Below, in pieces: positions 8,199-14,869 of a stretch of DNA of 24,658 nucleotides. Each line of letters opens with the position of its first letter. Positions within the stretch are counted from its first letter, which is position 1. Position numbers and translations under genes: made by a program. A model generated the notes under the pieces. That model made no database searches, was not told the DNA's origin, and was given only the letters and a program-made list of their open reading frames with translations. The stretch is from DATCDR01 sp036510575 (GTDB lineage: Bacteria > Actinomycetota > Acidimicrobiia > Acidimicrobiales > Bog-793). The stretch spans positions 1 to 24,658 of the forward strand of contig DATCDR010000190.1 in the NCBI GenBank assembly GCA_036510575.1. The letters are read 5' to 3'.

Positions 8199-8825
8199 GT
8201 GAGACGGACCCCAATCGTGATCGTCGCGACTGTCGCTGGCCTTGCCGGGGTGCTGACGTTCCATACGAAGTCCGCGCCCCTCACGCTTGGTTCCCTGCCA
8301 AGTAGCTCGGTGTCGCGTGGCTCGTCGACGCTGCCGGTCGCGTCGGGTTCCTCAACAGGAAGCGGATCGAGCACCGCAGGGGCTGCCGTCTCGTCAAGCT
8401 CTTCGACGACGACAGTGCCAGCTCCATCGACGAGCACGACCTCTTCACAACAGATCAGCACTTCGACGACTCCGTCGACAACCAGCCCACCGAGTTCGAC
8501 AACTACATCGACCACCATTCCGTCCACCACGATCCGGTCGACGACGAGAAGCGCGACCGGCGCGTCGGTCAACTACAACTACGGCGTCTTGTCGGTCTCG
8601 GTAACGGCGGTGCAATCGAAGATCACCGAGGTCCGGATCGCGTCGCTCGACGATGGGGGGAATTTCCGATCGCAGTCGATCGATCAGCAATCGATACCGA
8701 CCCTCGAGCAGGAGGCGCTGGCGGCGCAGAGTGCGAACATCCAAGGGGTCTCGGGCGCGAGTTACACGAGTGCCGGATTCGAGCAATCTCTCCAGTCAGC
8801 ACTTGGAAAACTCGGGATTTCGTGA
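8199..8825 (+). CDS. Membrane-anchored FMN-binding domain protein with Ser/Thr-rich linker
   Basis: A 208-residue protein. An N-terminal hydrophobic anchor (about 4-21) is followed by an extreme Ser/Thr/Pro-rich linker (about 33-120) and an FMN_bind domain (about 124-206) showing YGVLSVSV, KITEVRIASL and the final SGASYTSAGFEQSLQSAL. In this family ApbE links FMN to the Thr of a D..(S/T)GAT motif. Here the sequence is QGVSGAS (182-188), so the Asp is Gln and the acceptor Thr is Ser188. The linker should hold the flavin domain outside the membrane, within the cell wall. The start is uncertain: GTG 8199 lies directly before the anchor, while TTG 8163 preceded by GGGGGA would add 12 residues. 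The stop overlaps the apbE GTG by four bases. Probable role: extracytoplasmic electron carrier for the upstream transmembrane reductase. Confidence 0.85.
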   Translation: MRRTPIVIVATVAGLAGVLTFHTKSAPLTLGSLPSSSVSRGSSTLPVASGSSTGSGSSTAGAAVSSSSSTTTVPAPSTSTTSSQQISTSTTPSTTSPPSSTTTSTTIPSTTIRSTTRSATGASVNYNYGVLSVSVTAVQSKITEVRIASLDDGGNFRSQSIDQQSIPTLEQEALAAQSANIQGVSGASYTSAGFEQSLQSALGKLGIS

Positions 8826-9643
8826 CGTCGGCTGTCGGGACCGAGACCGCACCCTCGGTCCCTCTCCAGGTGATTCACCACTGCGAACCGGTGATGGGAA
8901 CCGTGGTCACGATCGACATCTACTCGGACGAAACGAGCTCGAAGGCAAAGCTTGACCAGAAGCTTGCCGAGGCTCGCGCCGTCCTCCAGCGAGCAGATGC
9001 GGTCTTCAGCACCTGGAAGCCGGAGAGCCCGCTCAGTCGCCTGCGACGTGGCGAGCTGAGTGTCGCACAGTCGCCCCCAGAGGTTGCTGTGGTGTTCGAA
9101 GCGTGCGCGATCGCTCGCGACATCTCGCGGGGTTGGTTTGACCCATGGGCAATGCCGGGAGGTGTGGATCCGACCGGCTACGTGAAGGGATGGGCAGCAC
9201 AAGCGGCTCTCGACGTACTCGTTGGAGATGGCGTCGCGGGCGCGATCGTCAATGCGGCAGGTGACATCGCGAGCTTCGGCGGCGTCTCAAATGGCCAAAG
9301 CTTCAGGGTTGGCATCCTGAATCCCTTTTCAACCCGTGATCTCGCATGCGTCGTTGAGCTGAACGGCGCGATCGCGACCTCCGGTACCTACGAGCGCGGC
9401 AACCACCTGATTGATCCGAATTCGCAACGACGAATTGCTCGGGCTGCCTCAGCCAGCGTTTGTGGACCCGATCTCGGCCTCGCCGACGCGCTTGCCACGG
9501 CCCTTGCCATTGCCGGCGACGCCGGACTGGACTTCATCGCGGAGCTCGAGGGCTACGACGCCCTCGTCATCTCACCCGACGGCTGGCGATGGACTGACAA
9601 CTTTTGCTTCGCACCGCCTTTCAATTCCTCGTCGCAGCAGTAA
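8822..9643 (+). CDS. apbE: FAD:protein FMN transferase (ApbE)
   Basis: A 273-residue enzyme that transfers FMN from FAD to a Thr/Ser of target flavoproteins using Mg2+. Family motifs in order: PVMGTVVTI (23-31), STWKPESPLSRL (63-74), WFDPWAMPGGVDPTGYVKGW (105-124), IVNAAGDI (142-149, usually NxGGD), TSGTYERGNHLIDP (186-199) and the metal-binding LADALATALAI (220-230). The GTG start at 8822 overlaps the stop of the FMN-binding protein (GTGA), so enzyme and substrate are translationally coupled. No signal peptide or lipobox is visible at the N-terminus (MTSAVGTETAPS...), unlike many ApbE proteins that act outside the cytoplasm. It may work in the cytosol before export, or use another route. Length fits a family member without a leader. 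Confidence 0.93.
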   Translation: MTSAVGTETAPSVPLQVIHHCEPVMGTVVTIDIYSDETSSKAKLDQKLAEARAVLQRADAVFSTWKPESPLSRLRRGELSVAQSPPEVAVVFEACAIARDISRGWFDPWAMPGGVDPTGYVKGWAAQAALDVLVGDGVAGAIVNAAGDIASFGGVSNGQSFRVGILNPFSTRDLACVVELNGAIATSGTYERGNHLIDPNSQRRIARAASASVCGPDLGLADALATALAIAGDAGLDFIAELEGYDALVISPDGWRWTDNFCFAPPFNSSSQQ

Positions 9644-10119
9644 CTCGTGGCAGTAGGCGCCGGCAACGTCGTCGTTGCGACGCGACCGATGGGAGCCGCT
9701 CGTCGTGGGAGTCCTTCGCTGTCGCGTCTTGCAAACTCGCCGGGCTGATCGGCGTGGGTGTCCATGTCATCGTACGACTCGATTTGTACGGTGCTTCACG
9801 TGAGGCACTTCCGCGCGCGTCCCCCGGCCGCGATCGCAAAGGCGCGCGCTCACTCAGCCGCGACCTGGACGGCTGACCTCCACGCTTCGCTTGCGCGTTG
9901 AGGAGCGACATGGGCGATCCCCGTGAGCTCGTTGCGGCACCGGTCCGAACGAGCACTCGATCGATGAGGTTGGGCTTCGACCGACGAGTTACGACGGCTA
10001 GTAGTCCCGTCCCGGTCCAAAAATCGGCTCGCTGGTTGCACGCGTGACGCGACGGTTGCCGACGGTTCGAACTGCCTCGTCGATGTCTCGTTAGTGGCCT
10101 TGCGCCGGAGCTGGCGGCC
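9644..10119. other. Intergenic stretch after apbE
   Basis: No convincing gene is seen in about 475 bases. Long readings on both strands are Arg- and Pro-rich and look like shadows of GC-rich DNA. A hairpin close to the apbE stop (9663-9678) is listed separately. Confidence 0.35.
9663..9678 (+). terminator. Possible terminator hairpin after apbE
   Basis: GCAACG (9663-9668) and CGTTGC (9673-9678) form a 6-bp stem with the tetraloop TCGT, 20 bases after the apbE stop. There is no T-run after it, which is common in high-GC actinobacteria. The position supports an end of the flavin-transfer operon, but the stem is short. Confidence 0.35.
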
Positions 10120-10392
10120 ATGGTGATCTTGGTCACCGTCCTCATTGCCGTGCTCGGGCTCGCTCTCATTCTTCGAACCGGTTGGGTTCTTGGGTCGAGA
10201 CGTGCCGCACACTCCATTCATAGTCACAAGCGTGAGATGCAAGCGCCGCGCCGCAGGTCTGAAGGCGTCTCGTCGGGTGACCGTCGGCCAATCGCCGGCC
10301 TCGCTGACCAGTCCGAAGCGTTGAGCACCCGGCTGGAGTGGCGACGCACGGGTAGCTCCGCCCCACGAGCGACAGACCGTGAGCCGGAATAG
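10120..10392 (+). CDS. Possible small single-helix membrane protein, unknown function
   Basis: A 90-codon frame from ATG 10120. Its first 25 residues (MVILVTVLIAVLGLALILRT...) form a clean hydrophobic helix with a positive flank, as in many small actinobacterial membrane proteins. The remaining residues are Arg/Ser-rich and look like random GC-rich translation, so a real gene may have been broken near codon 28. A weak GGAG lies about 14 bases upstream. It precedes the PadR fragment and chrA on the same strand, with the palindrome at 10410 in between, so it is not clearly in that operon. I do not recognise a family. Confidence 0.28.
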   Translation: MVILVTVLIAVLGLALILRTGWVLGSRRAAHSIHSHKREMQAPRRRSEGVSSGDRRPIAGLADQSEALSTRLEWRRTGSSAPRATDREPE

Positions 10393-10409
10393 AGAAGTGA
10401 TGACCAGGC

Positions 10410-10430
10410 CGATATCGGATTCCGATATCG
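10410..10430. promoter_or_regulatory. 21-bp palindrome before the PadR fragment and chrA
   Basis: The arms CGATATCGGA (10410-10419) and TCCGATATCG (10421-10430) are perfect reverse complements around one central base. Each arm also contains the self-palindrome CGATATCG. The site ends 13 bases before the ATG of the PadR-type fragment and about 200 bases before chrA. This is the expected place for an autoregulatory PadR operator, and the chromate-responsive PadR would normally repress from such a site. Whether the truncated regulator can still bind is doubtful. Confidence 0.6.
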
Positions 10431-10443
10431 AATACCGTTCCCG

Positions 10444-10632
10444 ATGATGAGAGAGTGCCTCCGCTCGGCGCCGCGCCTCCACGTTTCCCAGCATTCGGCT
10501 CAACACGAGGTCTACGAGGCCTGGATGTCTCGAGAACTCGCTCGGCATGGCTACCGGACCAACTCAGGCCCGCTCAACCCGACGCTCTACAGGATCGAAG
10601 CCCAGGGGTTGCTCGGAGGCCAGCGCCAGTGA
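10444..10632 (+). pseudogene. PadR-type regulator fragment upstream of chrA
   Basis: A 62-codon frame from ATG 10444. Residues such as HEVYEAWMSRELARHGYR and NPTLYRIEAQGLL match the N-terminal winged helix of the PadR-family regulators often found next to chrA (typically ...WMSEELARHGYRLSPGTLYP.LHRLEA.GLL). The usual SPGTLYP is degraded to GPLNPTLYR, and the protein stops at GGQRQ just after the wing begins, where intact members continue for another 40 or more residues. The stop overlaps the chrA GTG (GTGA), so the fragment may still serve to couple translation into chrA. It is either a truncated pseudogene or a minimal regulator; I favour truncation. Confidence 0.6.
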
Positions 10633-11816
10633 GTGCGACAGAGGAGCCTGCCGGAGCGCCTCTCAAGACGAAGGTGTCGCTCCTTACGATCACCAAGGAA
10701 TGGACGCGCCTCGGCTGTATTGGTTTTGGTGGGCCACCGACCCACATCGCGCTCTTGCGGCAGATGTGCGTGGAGGAGCGGAACTGGATCGGCGCGTCGG
10801 AGTTCGAAGACGGCATCGCCGCAACGAGCCTGCTTCCCGGACCGGCCTCGACCCAGCTCGCAATCTTTTGCGCGTGGCGACTTCGTGGGCCGATCGGGGG
10901 GATCCTCGGTGGTATTTGCTTCATAGTTCCTGGTCTCATTCTCATCTTGTGCTTGTCGGCGGCCTTCCTCGCGCGTCACCCGCCGACGTGGATTCTCGGG
11001 GCGGCAGCGGGCGCTGGAGCCGCGGTACCGGCGGTCGCGATTCACGCCGCCCGCGGGTTCGTTCCGGCGAGCTGGAAGCGCATTGGCTCTTCGGCGAGCC
11101 AACGAAGCAGGTGGATCACATACGGACTACTCGGCGGGGCGGCCGCGGCCACGATCGGCCCCTACCTCGTGATCGTCCTTCTCGCATGTGGTCTTGTCGA
11201 GGTCGCGCTTCGACGCGAGCGCGGCGTCGAGAACTCGCACCACGGAATGGTTCTTGGAGCGCTTGTCGGGCACGGCGTCGCTGCCGGAGGACTATTCGCG
11301 CTCGCGTGGGTGGCATTCAAGGTCGGTGCCCTTTCATACGGTGGCGGCTTCGTCATCGTTCCGCTGATGCAGCATGATGCGGTGACGACCTACCACTGGA
11401 TGACCGGCGGTCAGTTTCTCGATGCGGTCGCCCTCGGACAAGTCACGCCAGGCCCTGTTGTCCTCACGACCGCGGTCGTCGGTTATGCGGCGAGCGGAGT
11501 TCGTGGCGGACTGTTGGCCACCGTCATTTCGTTCACGCCGTCGTTCCTCTTCGTCTTATTAGGTGGCCCGCGATTCGATCAGATCCGATCAAATTCCGGA
11601 ATCCAGTCGTTCCTTACTGGCGCCGGGCCAGCCGTCATCGGGGCCATCGCCGGCTCGTCCATCCCGCTCGGGCTCGCGTTTCAACACGACTCGCAGATAC
11701 CGGTGCTCGCGGGAGCGGTCGTGTGGTTGTTTGCGCTTCGCCGGGGCGTGGTCAGCGGCCTTATGTTTGCCGGTGGCGTCGGCGTCTTGCTGGCTCTGAG
11801 CGGAGTTCCGGTCTAG
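10629..11816 (+). CDS. chrA: Chromate transporter ChrA (two-domain form)
   Basis: A 395-residue membrane protein of the CHR superfamily that exports chromate, giving chromate resistance; some members move sulfate or have unproven substrates. Two homologous halves are visible. The first has FGGPPTHIALL (33-43) and LLPGPASTQLAI (68-79). The second has ALSYGGGFVIVPLM (234-247) and LGQVTPGPVVLTTAVVGY (269-286). This is the standard long-chain arrangement and the length is normal (about 390-400). The GTG start at 10629 overlaps the PadR fragment's stop by four bases. The same frame is open back to 10455, but those residues belong to another gene's region. The stop codon shares bases with the end of the opposite-strand GH16 remnant. 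Confidence 0.92.
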   Translation: MSATEEPAGAPLKTKVSLLTITKEWTRLGCIGFGGPPTHIALLRQMCVEERNWIGASEFEDGIAATSLLPGPASTQLAIFCAWRLRGPIGGILGGICFIVPGLILILCLSAAFLARHPPTWILGAAAGAGAAVPAVAIHAARGFVPASWKRIGSSASQRSRWITYGLLGGAAAATIGPYLVIVLLACGLVEVALRRERGVENSHHGMVLGALVGHGVAAGGLFALAWVAFKVGALSYGGGFVIVPLMQHDAVTTYHWMTGGQFLDAVALGQVTPGPVVLTTAVVGYAASGVRGGLLATVISFTPSFLFVLLGGPRFDQIRSNSGIQSFLTGAGPAVIGAIAGSSIPLGLAFQHDSQIPVLAGAVVWLFALRRGVVSGLMFAGGVGVLLALSGVPV

Positions 11817-12060
11817 ATCAACATTTGGCTGTTGTAAGGATCCGACGAGTTGTTCACGCTGTGCCAATCGGGCGCCACGGAGGTGGCGACTTGGAGGCTC
11901 ATGATGAGTTCCATCGGCTCGTCTGGAATGGGGCCTGGGCACTCGTAAGTGAACCGATGACCTTGTCGTTCAGGTACCAGGTTAGTGATCGGCCCGGAAT
12001 CCAACGTAGGCCATAGGTGTTAAATCCGGCCGTCAGGTTTACCTTCGAGTTGGTGTCGTG
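11813..12060 (-). pseudogene. GH16-type glycoside hydrolase remnant (C-terminal scrap, frameshifted)
   Basis: Read on the minus strand from 12060, one frame gives HDTNSKVNLTAGFNTYGLRW followed by IPGRSLTWYLNDKVIGSLTSAQ. This is the hallmark segment of family 16 glucanase/laminarinase folds (HTYGLEW.PG.L.WYLDG..V). After a one-base shift between about 11940 and 11915, the next frame continues with IPDEPMELIMSLQV and DPYNSQMLI, matching the usual GH16 C-terminal strands (PMYLI.NL.V ... ..M.IDYVRVY). It stops just before the expected final strand, at bases shared with the chrA stop codon. The catalytic ExDxE region and everything before it are absent. This is a dead fragment of an extracellular polysaccharide-degrading enzyme, probably left by a deletion or rearrangement. 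Confidence 0.65.
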
Positions 12061-12073
12061 TCATATCGCTCGA

Positions 12074-12091
12074 GGAGGTGCGAGGACCTCC
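12074..12091 (-). terminator. Possible hairpin after the 169-residue unknown gene
   Basis: GGAGGT (12074-12079) and ACCTCC (12086-12091) form a 6-bp stem with a 6-base loop. It lies about 50 bases past the stop of the minus-strand gene ending at 12139 and just before the GH16 remnant. No T-run follows, so termination is only a guess. Confidence 0.28.
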
Positions 12092-12138
12092 GTTGTCCTC
12101 ACGCCGCTTGGAACGGACACGGCGACAGACGCGGGCCG

Positions 12139-12648
12139 TTAGAGGTCGAGGTGTTGTCGGTCGGCGAGGCGTCGGCACATCTCGCCGACCGAGACGTCGA
12201 GATGTGCAGCGGCGGCTCGCACGTACGCGATGACGGCGAACATCGAGTACAGCCAGAAGTCGTCCGTTCCCCAATAGCTCACTTCGTCGAGTAGATCCGG
12301 CGCCACCCCGCCGTTCGTTGCGGCGGCGCATAAGAGTGCGTAGCGAAGCTTTTGAAGATCGCGGCCGCGGAAGTTGTACTCGGCGAGGTAGCGATCGCGG
12401 ACGTCCTCGTGCGAGAAGGGCTCGTCACGATTGAACCCGCCCTCGACTAATGCGTCAGCGGCCAAGACCATGAACACCTCCCCCGGGAAGGTGTTGTACT
12501 TCTGGTGGAGCGACGCGAGCTCGAATGGGACGTCGTCTAGCCCGTCGCTGGCTAGCGCGCCGAGAAGCAGCTTTGCAGCCCTGCGCCCGTCTTCGTCGGT
12601 GGGATGCGGGCGAGAGCTCACGACGCGTAAGTTAGTCACGGCGCCCAT
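12139..12648 (-). CDS. Hypothetical soluble protein, 169 residues
   Basis: I do not recognise a family. The frame is open to 12729, but ATG 12648 has GGAGAA about 7 bases upstream, so I chose it. The protein is acidic, soluble and probably mostly helical, with no signal peptide or membrane segment. Recognisable pieces are FELASLHQKYNTFPGEVFMV (about 44-63), FSHEDVRDRYLAEYNFRGRD and WGTDDFWLYSMFAVIAYVRAAA. The composition looks like a real, expressed protein rather than a shadow. It stands alone between the GH16 remnant and the divergent LigC-like gene. No function can be inferred from its neighbours. Confidence 0.75.
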   Translation of the reverse strand: MGAVTNLRVVSSRPHPTDEDGRRAAKLLLGALASDGLDDVPFELASLHQKYNTFPGEVFMVLAADALVEGGFNRDEPFSHEDVRDRYLAEYNFRGRDLQKLRYALLCAAATNGGVAPDLLDEVSYWGTDDFWLYSMFAVIAYVRAAAAHLDVSVGEMCRRLADRQHLDL

Positions 12649-12944
12649 GGTTCTCCAACTGTGCGCACCATCAGGCATCGAAGTCGCCCTCCAACGATCC
12701 GCGCCGACTGGTGCGAGACGAGCATCCACGGCCAGCTGTTCGAAACCCCGTGTTCGCTACGAGCAGGCGAATCGACTACAACATCAATGGTCTACAAAGC
12801 GCGCTCGGTTGGAGATCACCTGCTGAGCTCGCCGACGGCAGAGAACACCGACTATCAACATCACTCGCAAAGAGAGTGGATCAGGCGCCAGGTTCTGGTC
12901 AGAGTGGGTGGTTAGTCGGCTCGATGGAGTCTAGGGAGAGTTAT
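12649..12944. promoter_or_regulatory. Divergent promoter region between the unknown gene and the ligC-like gene
   Basis: About 296 bases between two divergent starts, each with a good ribosome binding site (GGAGAA on the minus strand, AGGGAGAG on the plus strand at 12933-12940). It should hold both promoters. No clear palindrome or known operator was seen. Confidence 0.35.
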
Positions 12945-13889
12945 ATGCGTATCGCACTCGCAGGCGCTGGTGCCTTCGGTATCAGGCATCTCGACGGTCT
13001 TCGGAACATTGACGGTGTCGAGATCATCTCGGTCATGAGCCGTCGGCTGGAACAGGCGCAGGAGGTCGCCGAGAAGTACGGGGCGCCGCATGCGACGACC
13101 GAACTTGATGACGTACTTGCTCGCGACGACGTCGACGCCGTCATCTTCTGCACTCCTACGCAGCTCCACGCTGAACAGGCGATTGCCACAATGCATGCCG
13201 GCAAACATGTGCAGGTCGAGATTCCACTCGCCGATAGCTGGGATGACGCGCTTGCGGTGGACGTGGTGCAACGTGAGACAGGGCTGACTTGCATGGTGGG
13301 GCACACGCGTCGCTTCAATCCGTCTCACCAATGGGTTCACAACCGAATCACCGCCGGCGAGATCGCGATCCAGCAGATGGACGTGCAGACCTACTTCATG
13401 CGTCGCACGAACCTGAACGCGCTGGGCGAGGCACGTAGCTGGACTGACCATCTGCTCTGGCATCACGCGGCGCACACGGTCGACCTGTTCGCCTATCAGT
13501 GCGGCGAGTCGATCGAGACCGCAAACGCTGTGCAGGGGCCCATCCACCCTGAGCTCGGAATCGCAATGGATATGTCGATCCAACTGAGGACGACGAGGGG
13601 AAAGATCTGCACATTGTCACTGAGCTTTAACAACGATGGTCCGCTCGGAACGTTCTTTCGCTACATCTGCGACAACGGGACCTACATCGCTCGTTACGAC
13701 GACTTGGTGGACGGCTACGAGAATCCGATCGACGTCTCGGCGGTCGCGGTGTCAATGAACGGCATCGAGCTGCAAGACCGTGAGTTCATCGACGCAATCG
13801 AAAACGGCCGCGAGCCGAACTCCAGCGTGGCTCAGGTTCTTAGCTGTTACCGGGTTCTCGGCGAACTCGAGCAGCAGCTGAGTCGCTAA
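12945..13889 (+). CDS. ligC: Gfo/Idh/MocA oxidoreductase, LigC-like (4-carboxy-2-hydroxymuconate-6-semialdehyde dehydrogenase)
   Basis: A 314-residue NAD(P)-dependent dehydrogenase. The start ATG 12945 follows AGGGAGAG by 5 bases. The Rossmann motif is GAGAFG (7-12), then CTPTQLHAEQAI (69-80) and HVQVEIPLADSW (88-99), where the common EKP of the superfamily reads EIP. The stretch MVGHTRRFNPSHQ, then WTDHLLWHHAAHTVDLFAYQ (166-185), GPIHPELGIAMDM and GPLGTFFRYICDNGT are distinctive. From memory they match the LigC/PmdC enzymes of protocatechuate 4,5-cleavage almost word for word. LigC oxidises the cyclic hemiacetal form of the semialdehyde to 2-pyrone-4,6-dicarboxylate. No ligAB, ligI, ligJ or ligK is in the window, so the rest of the pathway must lie elsewhere or the enzyme has another use. 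It is divergent from the unknown gene at 12648. Confidence 0.8.
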   Translation: MRIALAGAGAFGIRHLDGLRNIDGVEIISVMSRRLEQAQEVAEKYGAPHATTELDDVLARDDVDAVIFCTPTQLHAEQAIATMHAGKHVQVEIPLADSWDDALAVDVVQRETGLTCMVGHTRRFNPSHQWVHNRITAGEIAIQQMDVQTYFMRRTNLNALGEARSWTDHLLWHHAAHTVDLFAYQCGESIETANAVQGPIHPELGIAMDMSIQLRTTRGKICTLSLSFNNDGPLGTFFRYICDNGTYIARYDDLVDGYENPIDVSAVAVSMNGIELQDREFIDAIENGREPNSSVAQVLSCYRVLGELEQQLSR

Positions 13890-14062
13890 ACCAGGTTGGT
13901 GCGAAGGCAGCCACTTGCCGCCTCGTAACCCGAGCCTTTCAAACGGCCCGAGGTCACTTCTCGACGTCGGATCGAAGCGCCCAGAGTCAGGCCAACAGGA
14001 GATATCGGCTGTTGGGTGAAGAGTCGAAAGAGTGGTTGCCCGCCTCGGATCGGCAGGGGCAA

Positions 14063-14731
14063 CTAATTCGTTGCCGCTCCCAGAGCAGCGCGAATCACGG
14101 CTTCGTCGGCAGGCGTACCGTGCTCGTCGTCGAACGAGCCATACGGAGTTCCATACACTGGCATGCCCGGCTGTTGCCGCCAACCGTCAGAGAGCGCGCC
14201 TGCGTCGACGACCCCGTATCCGATCGAGTCCAAGAAGTCGGCAACCGTCGCCTTCGCCGTAGCGCTGTCTCCAGCAATCGGCAAAGCCGTGTGGCCGGCA
14301 GTACCGTGAGGGCGGGCGAGGCTCCACAGGTGCTTGTAGAAGATGTTGTTGAACACCTTCACAACCTCGGCGCCGGGGAGGAAGCGGACGAGATACCCGC
14401 TGTCGGTCACCGTCTTTGTGGCGAGCTCGGGAATCCCGCCGTCGCGGTCCGGGTAGTAGTTGCCGGTGTCGAGCACTACCTTTCCCGAGACGGCTGCGTC
14501 AGACAGCGTTGGGTACCCCTTGATCGGGGTCGAGACCATGGCGATCTCGCCCGCAGCCGCGGCCTCTGCACGACTCGCCGCGCGGGCCCGCGACCCCAGC
14601 TCACTAACGAGCTCCTGTAGTGACTCCGAGCCTCGTGAGTTGCTCAACACCACGTTGTGCCCTACGCCAACAGCGAGTCTGGCGACGGTGCCCCCGATAT
14701 GTCTGCTTCCGATGAATCCAATGGTCGTCAT
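14063..14731 (-). CDS. NADPH-dependent F420 oxidoreductase-family protein
   Basis: A 222-residue soluble Rossmann protein. The N-terminus MTTIGFIGSRHIGGTVARLA carries the dinucleotide-binding glycine pattern GFIGSRHIGG (5-14), and VVLSNSRGSESL (28-39) is the NADPH 2'-phosphate-binding SNSRG motif of the F420_oxidored/NADP-oxidoreductase fold. VVLDTGNYYPDRDG and VKVFNNIFYKHL are further family landmarks. Members reduce coenzyme F420 with NADPH, or the reverse; many actinobacterial relatives are untested, so F420 use is a family inference. The frame continues upstream to a GTG at 14818, but those residues are Arg-rich and the ATG at 14731 starts at the family's usual N-terminus. The ribosome binding site is weak (AAGAG). 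It is convergent with the ligC-like gene. Confidence 0.8.
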   Translation of the reverse strand: MTTIGFIGSRHIGGTVARLAVGVGHNVVLSNSRGSESLQELVSELGSRARAASRAEAAAAGEIAMVSTPIKGYPTLSDAAVSGKVVLDTGNYYPDRDGGIPELATKTVTDSGYLVRFLPGAEVVKVFNNIFYKHLWSLARPHGTAGHTALPIAGDSATAKATVADFLDSIGYGVVDAGALSDGWRQQPGMPVYGTPYGSFDDEHGTPADEAVIRAALGAATN

Positions 14732-14836
14732 GACTCTTACAACCGCGCGCCGACGGCGCGCATTCCGCGTCCGATGCGTCGTCAGGCGTCGCACAACACG
14801 CGACGAAGCGAACAGCACGCGTGCGGTTGAAACGCT

Positions 14837-14858
14837 CCCTCACGTCGCGCGTTGAGGG
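14837..14858 (-). terminator. Possible hairpin at the end of the FTR1-like operon
   Basis: CCCTCA (14837-14842) and TGAGGG (14853-14858) are a 6-bp inverted repeat with a 10-base centre. It lies about 12 bases past the stop of the 72-residue membrane protein on the minus strand, where a terminator would be expected. There is no T-run, so confidence is low. Confidence 0.33.
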
Positions 14859-14869
14859 CAGCCGCGTTC

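Noticed and set aside
7970..8572. A 200-codon minus-strand frame rich in Val, Glu and Asp opposite the FMN-bind linker
   Set aside because: It is the complement of the Ser/Thr-rich linker codons; repetitive Val/Asp/Glu composition is what that complement produces, and no ribosome binding site was seen.
9621..10548. Long minus-strand frames (198 and 232 codons) between apbE and chrA
   Set aside because: Arg/Ser-rich, no ribosome binding site and no family likeness; the PadR fragment and palindrome on the other strand explain part of the region.
13890..14062. A possible terminator between the convergent ligC-like and F420-type genes
   Set aside because: Only CCTCG/CGAGG arms about 25 bases apart were found; too weak to call.
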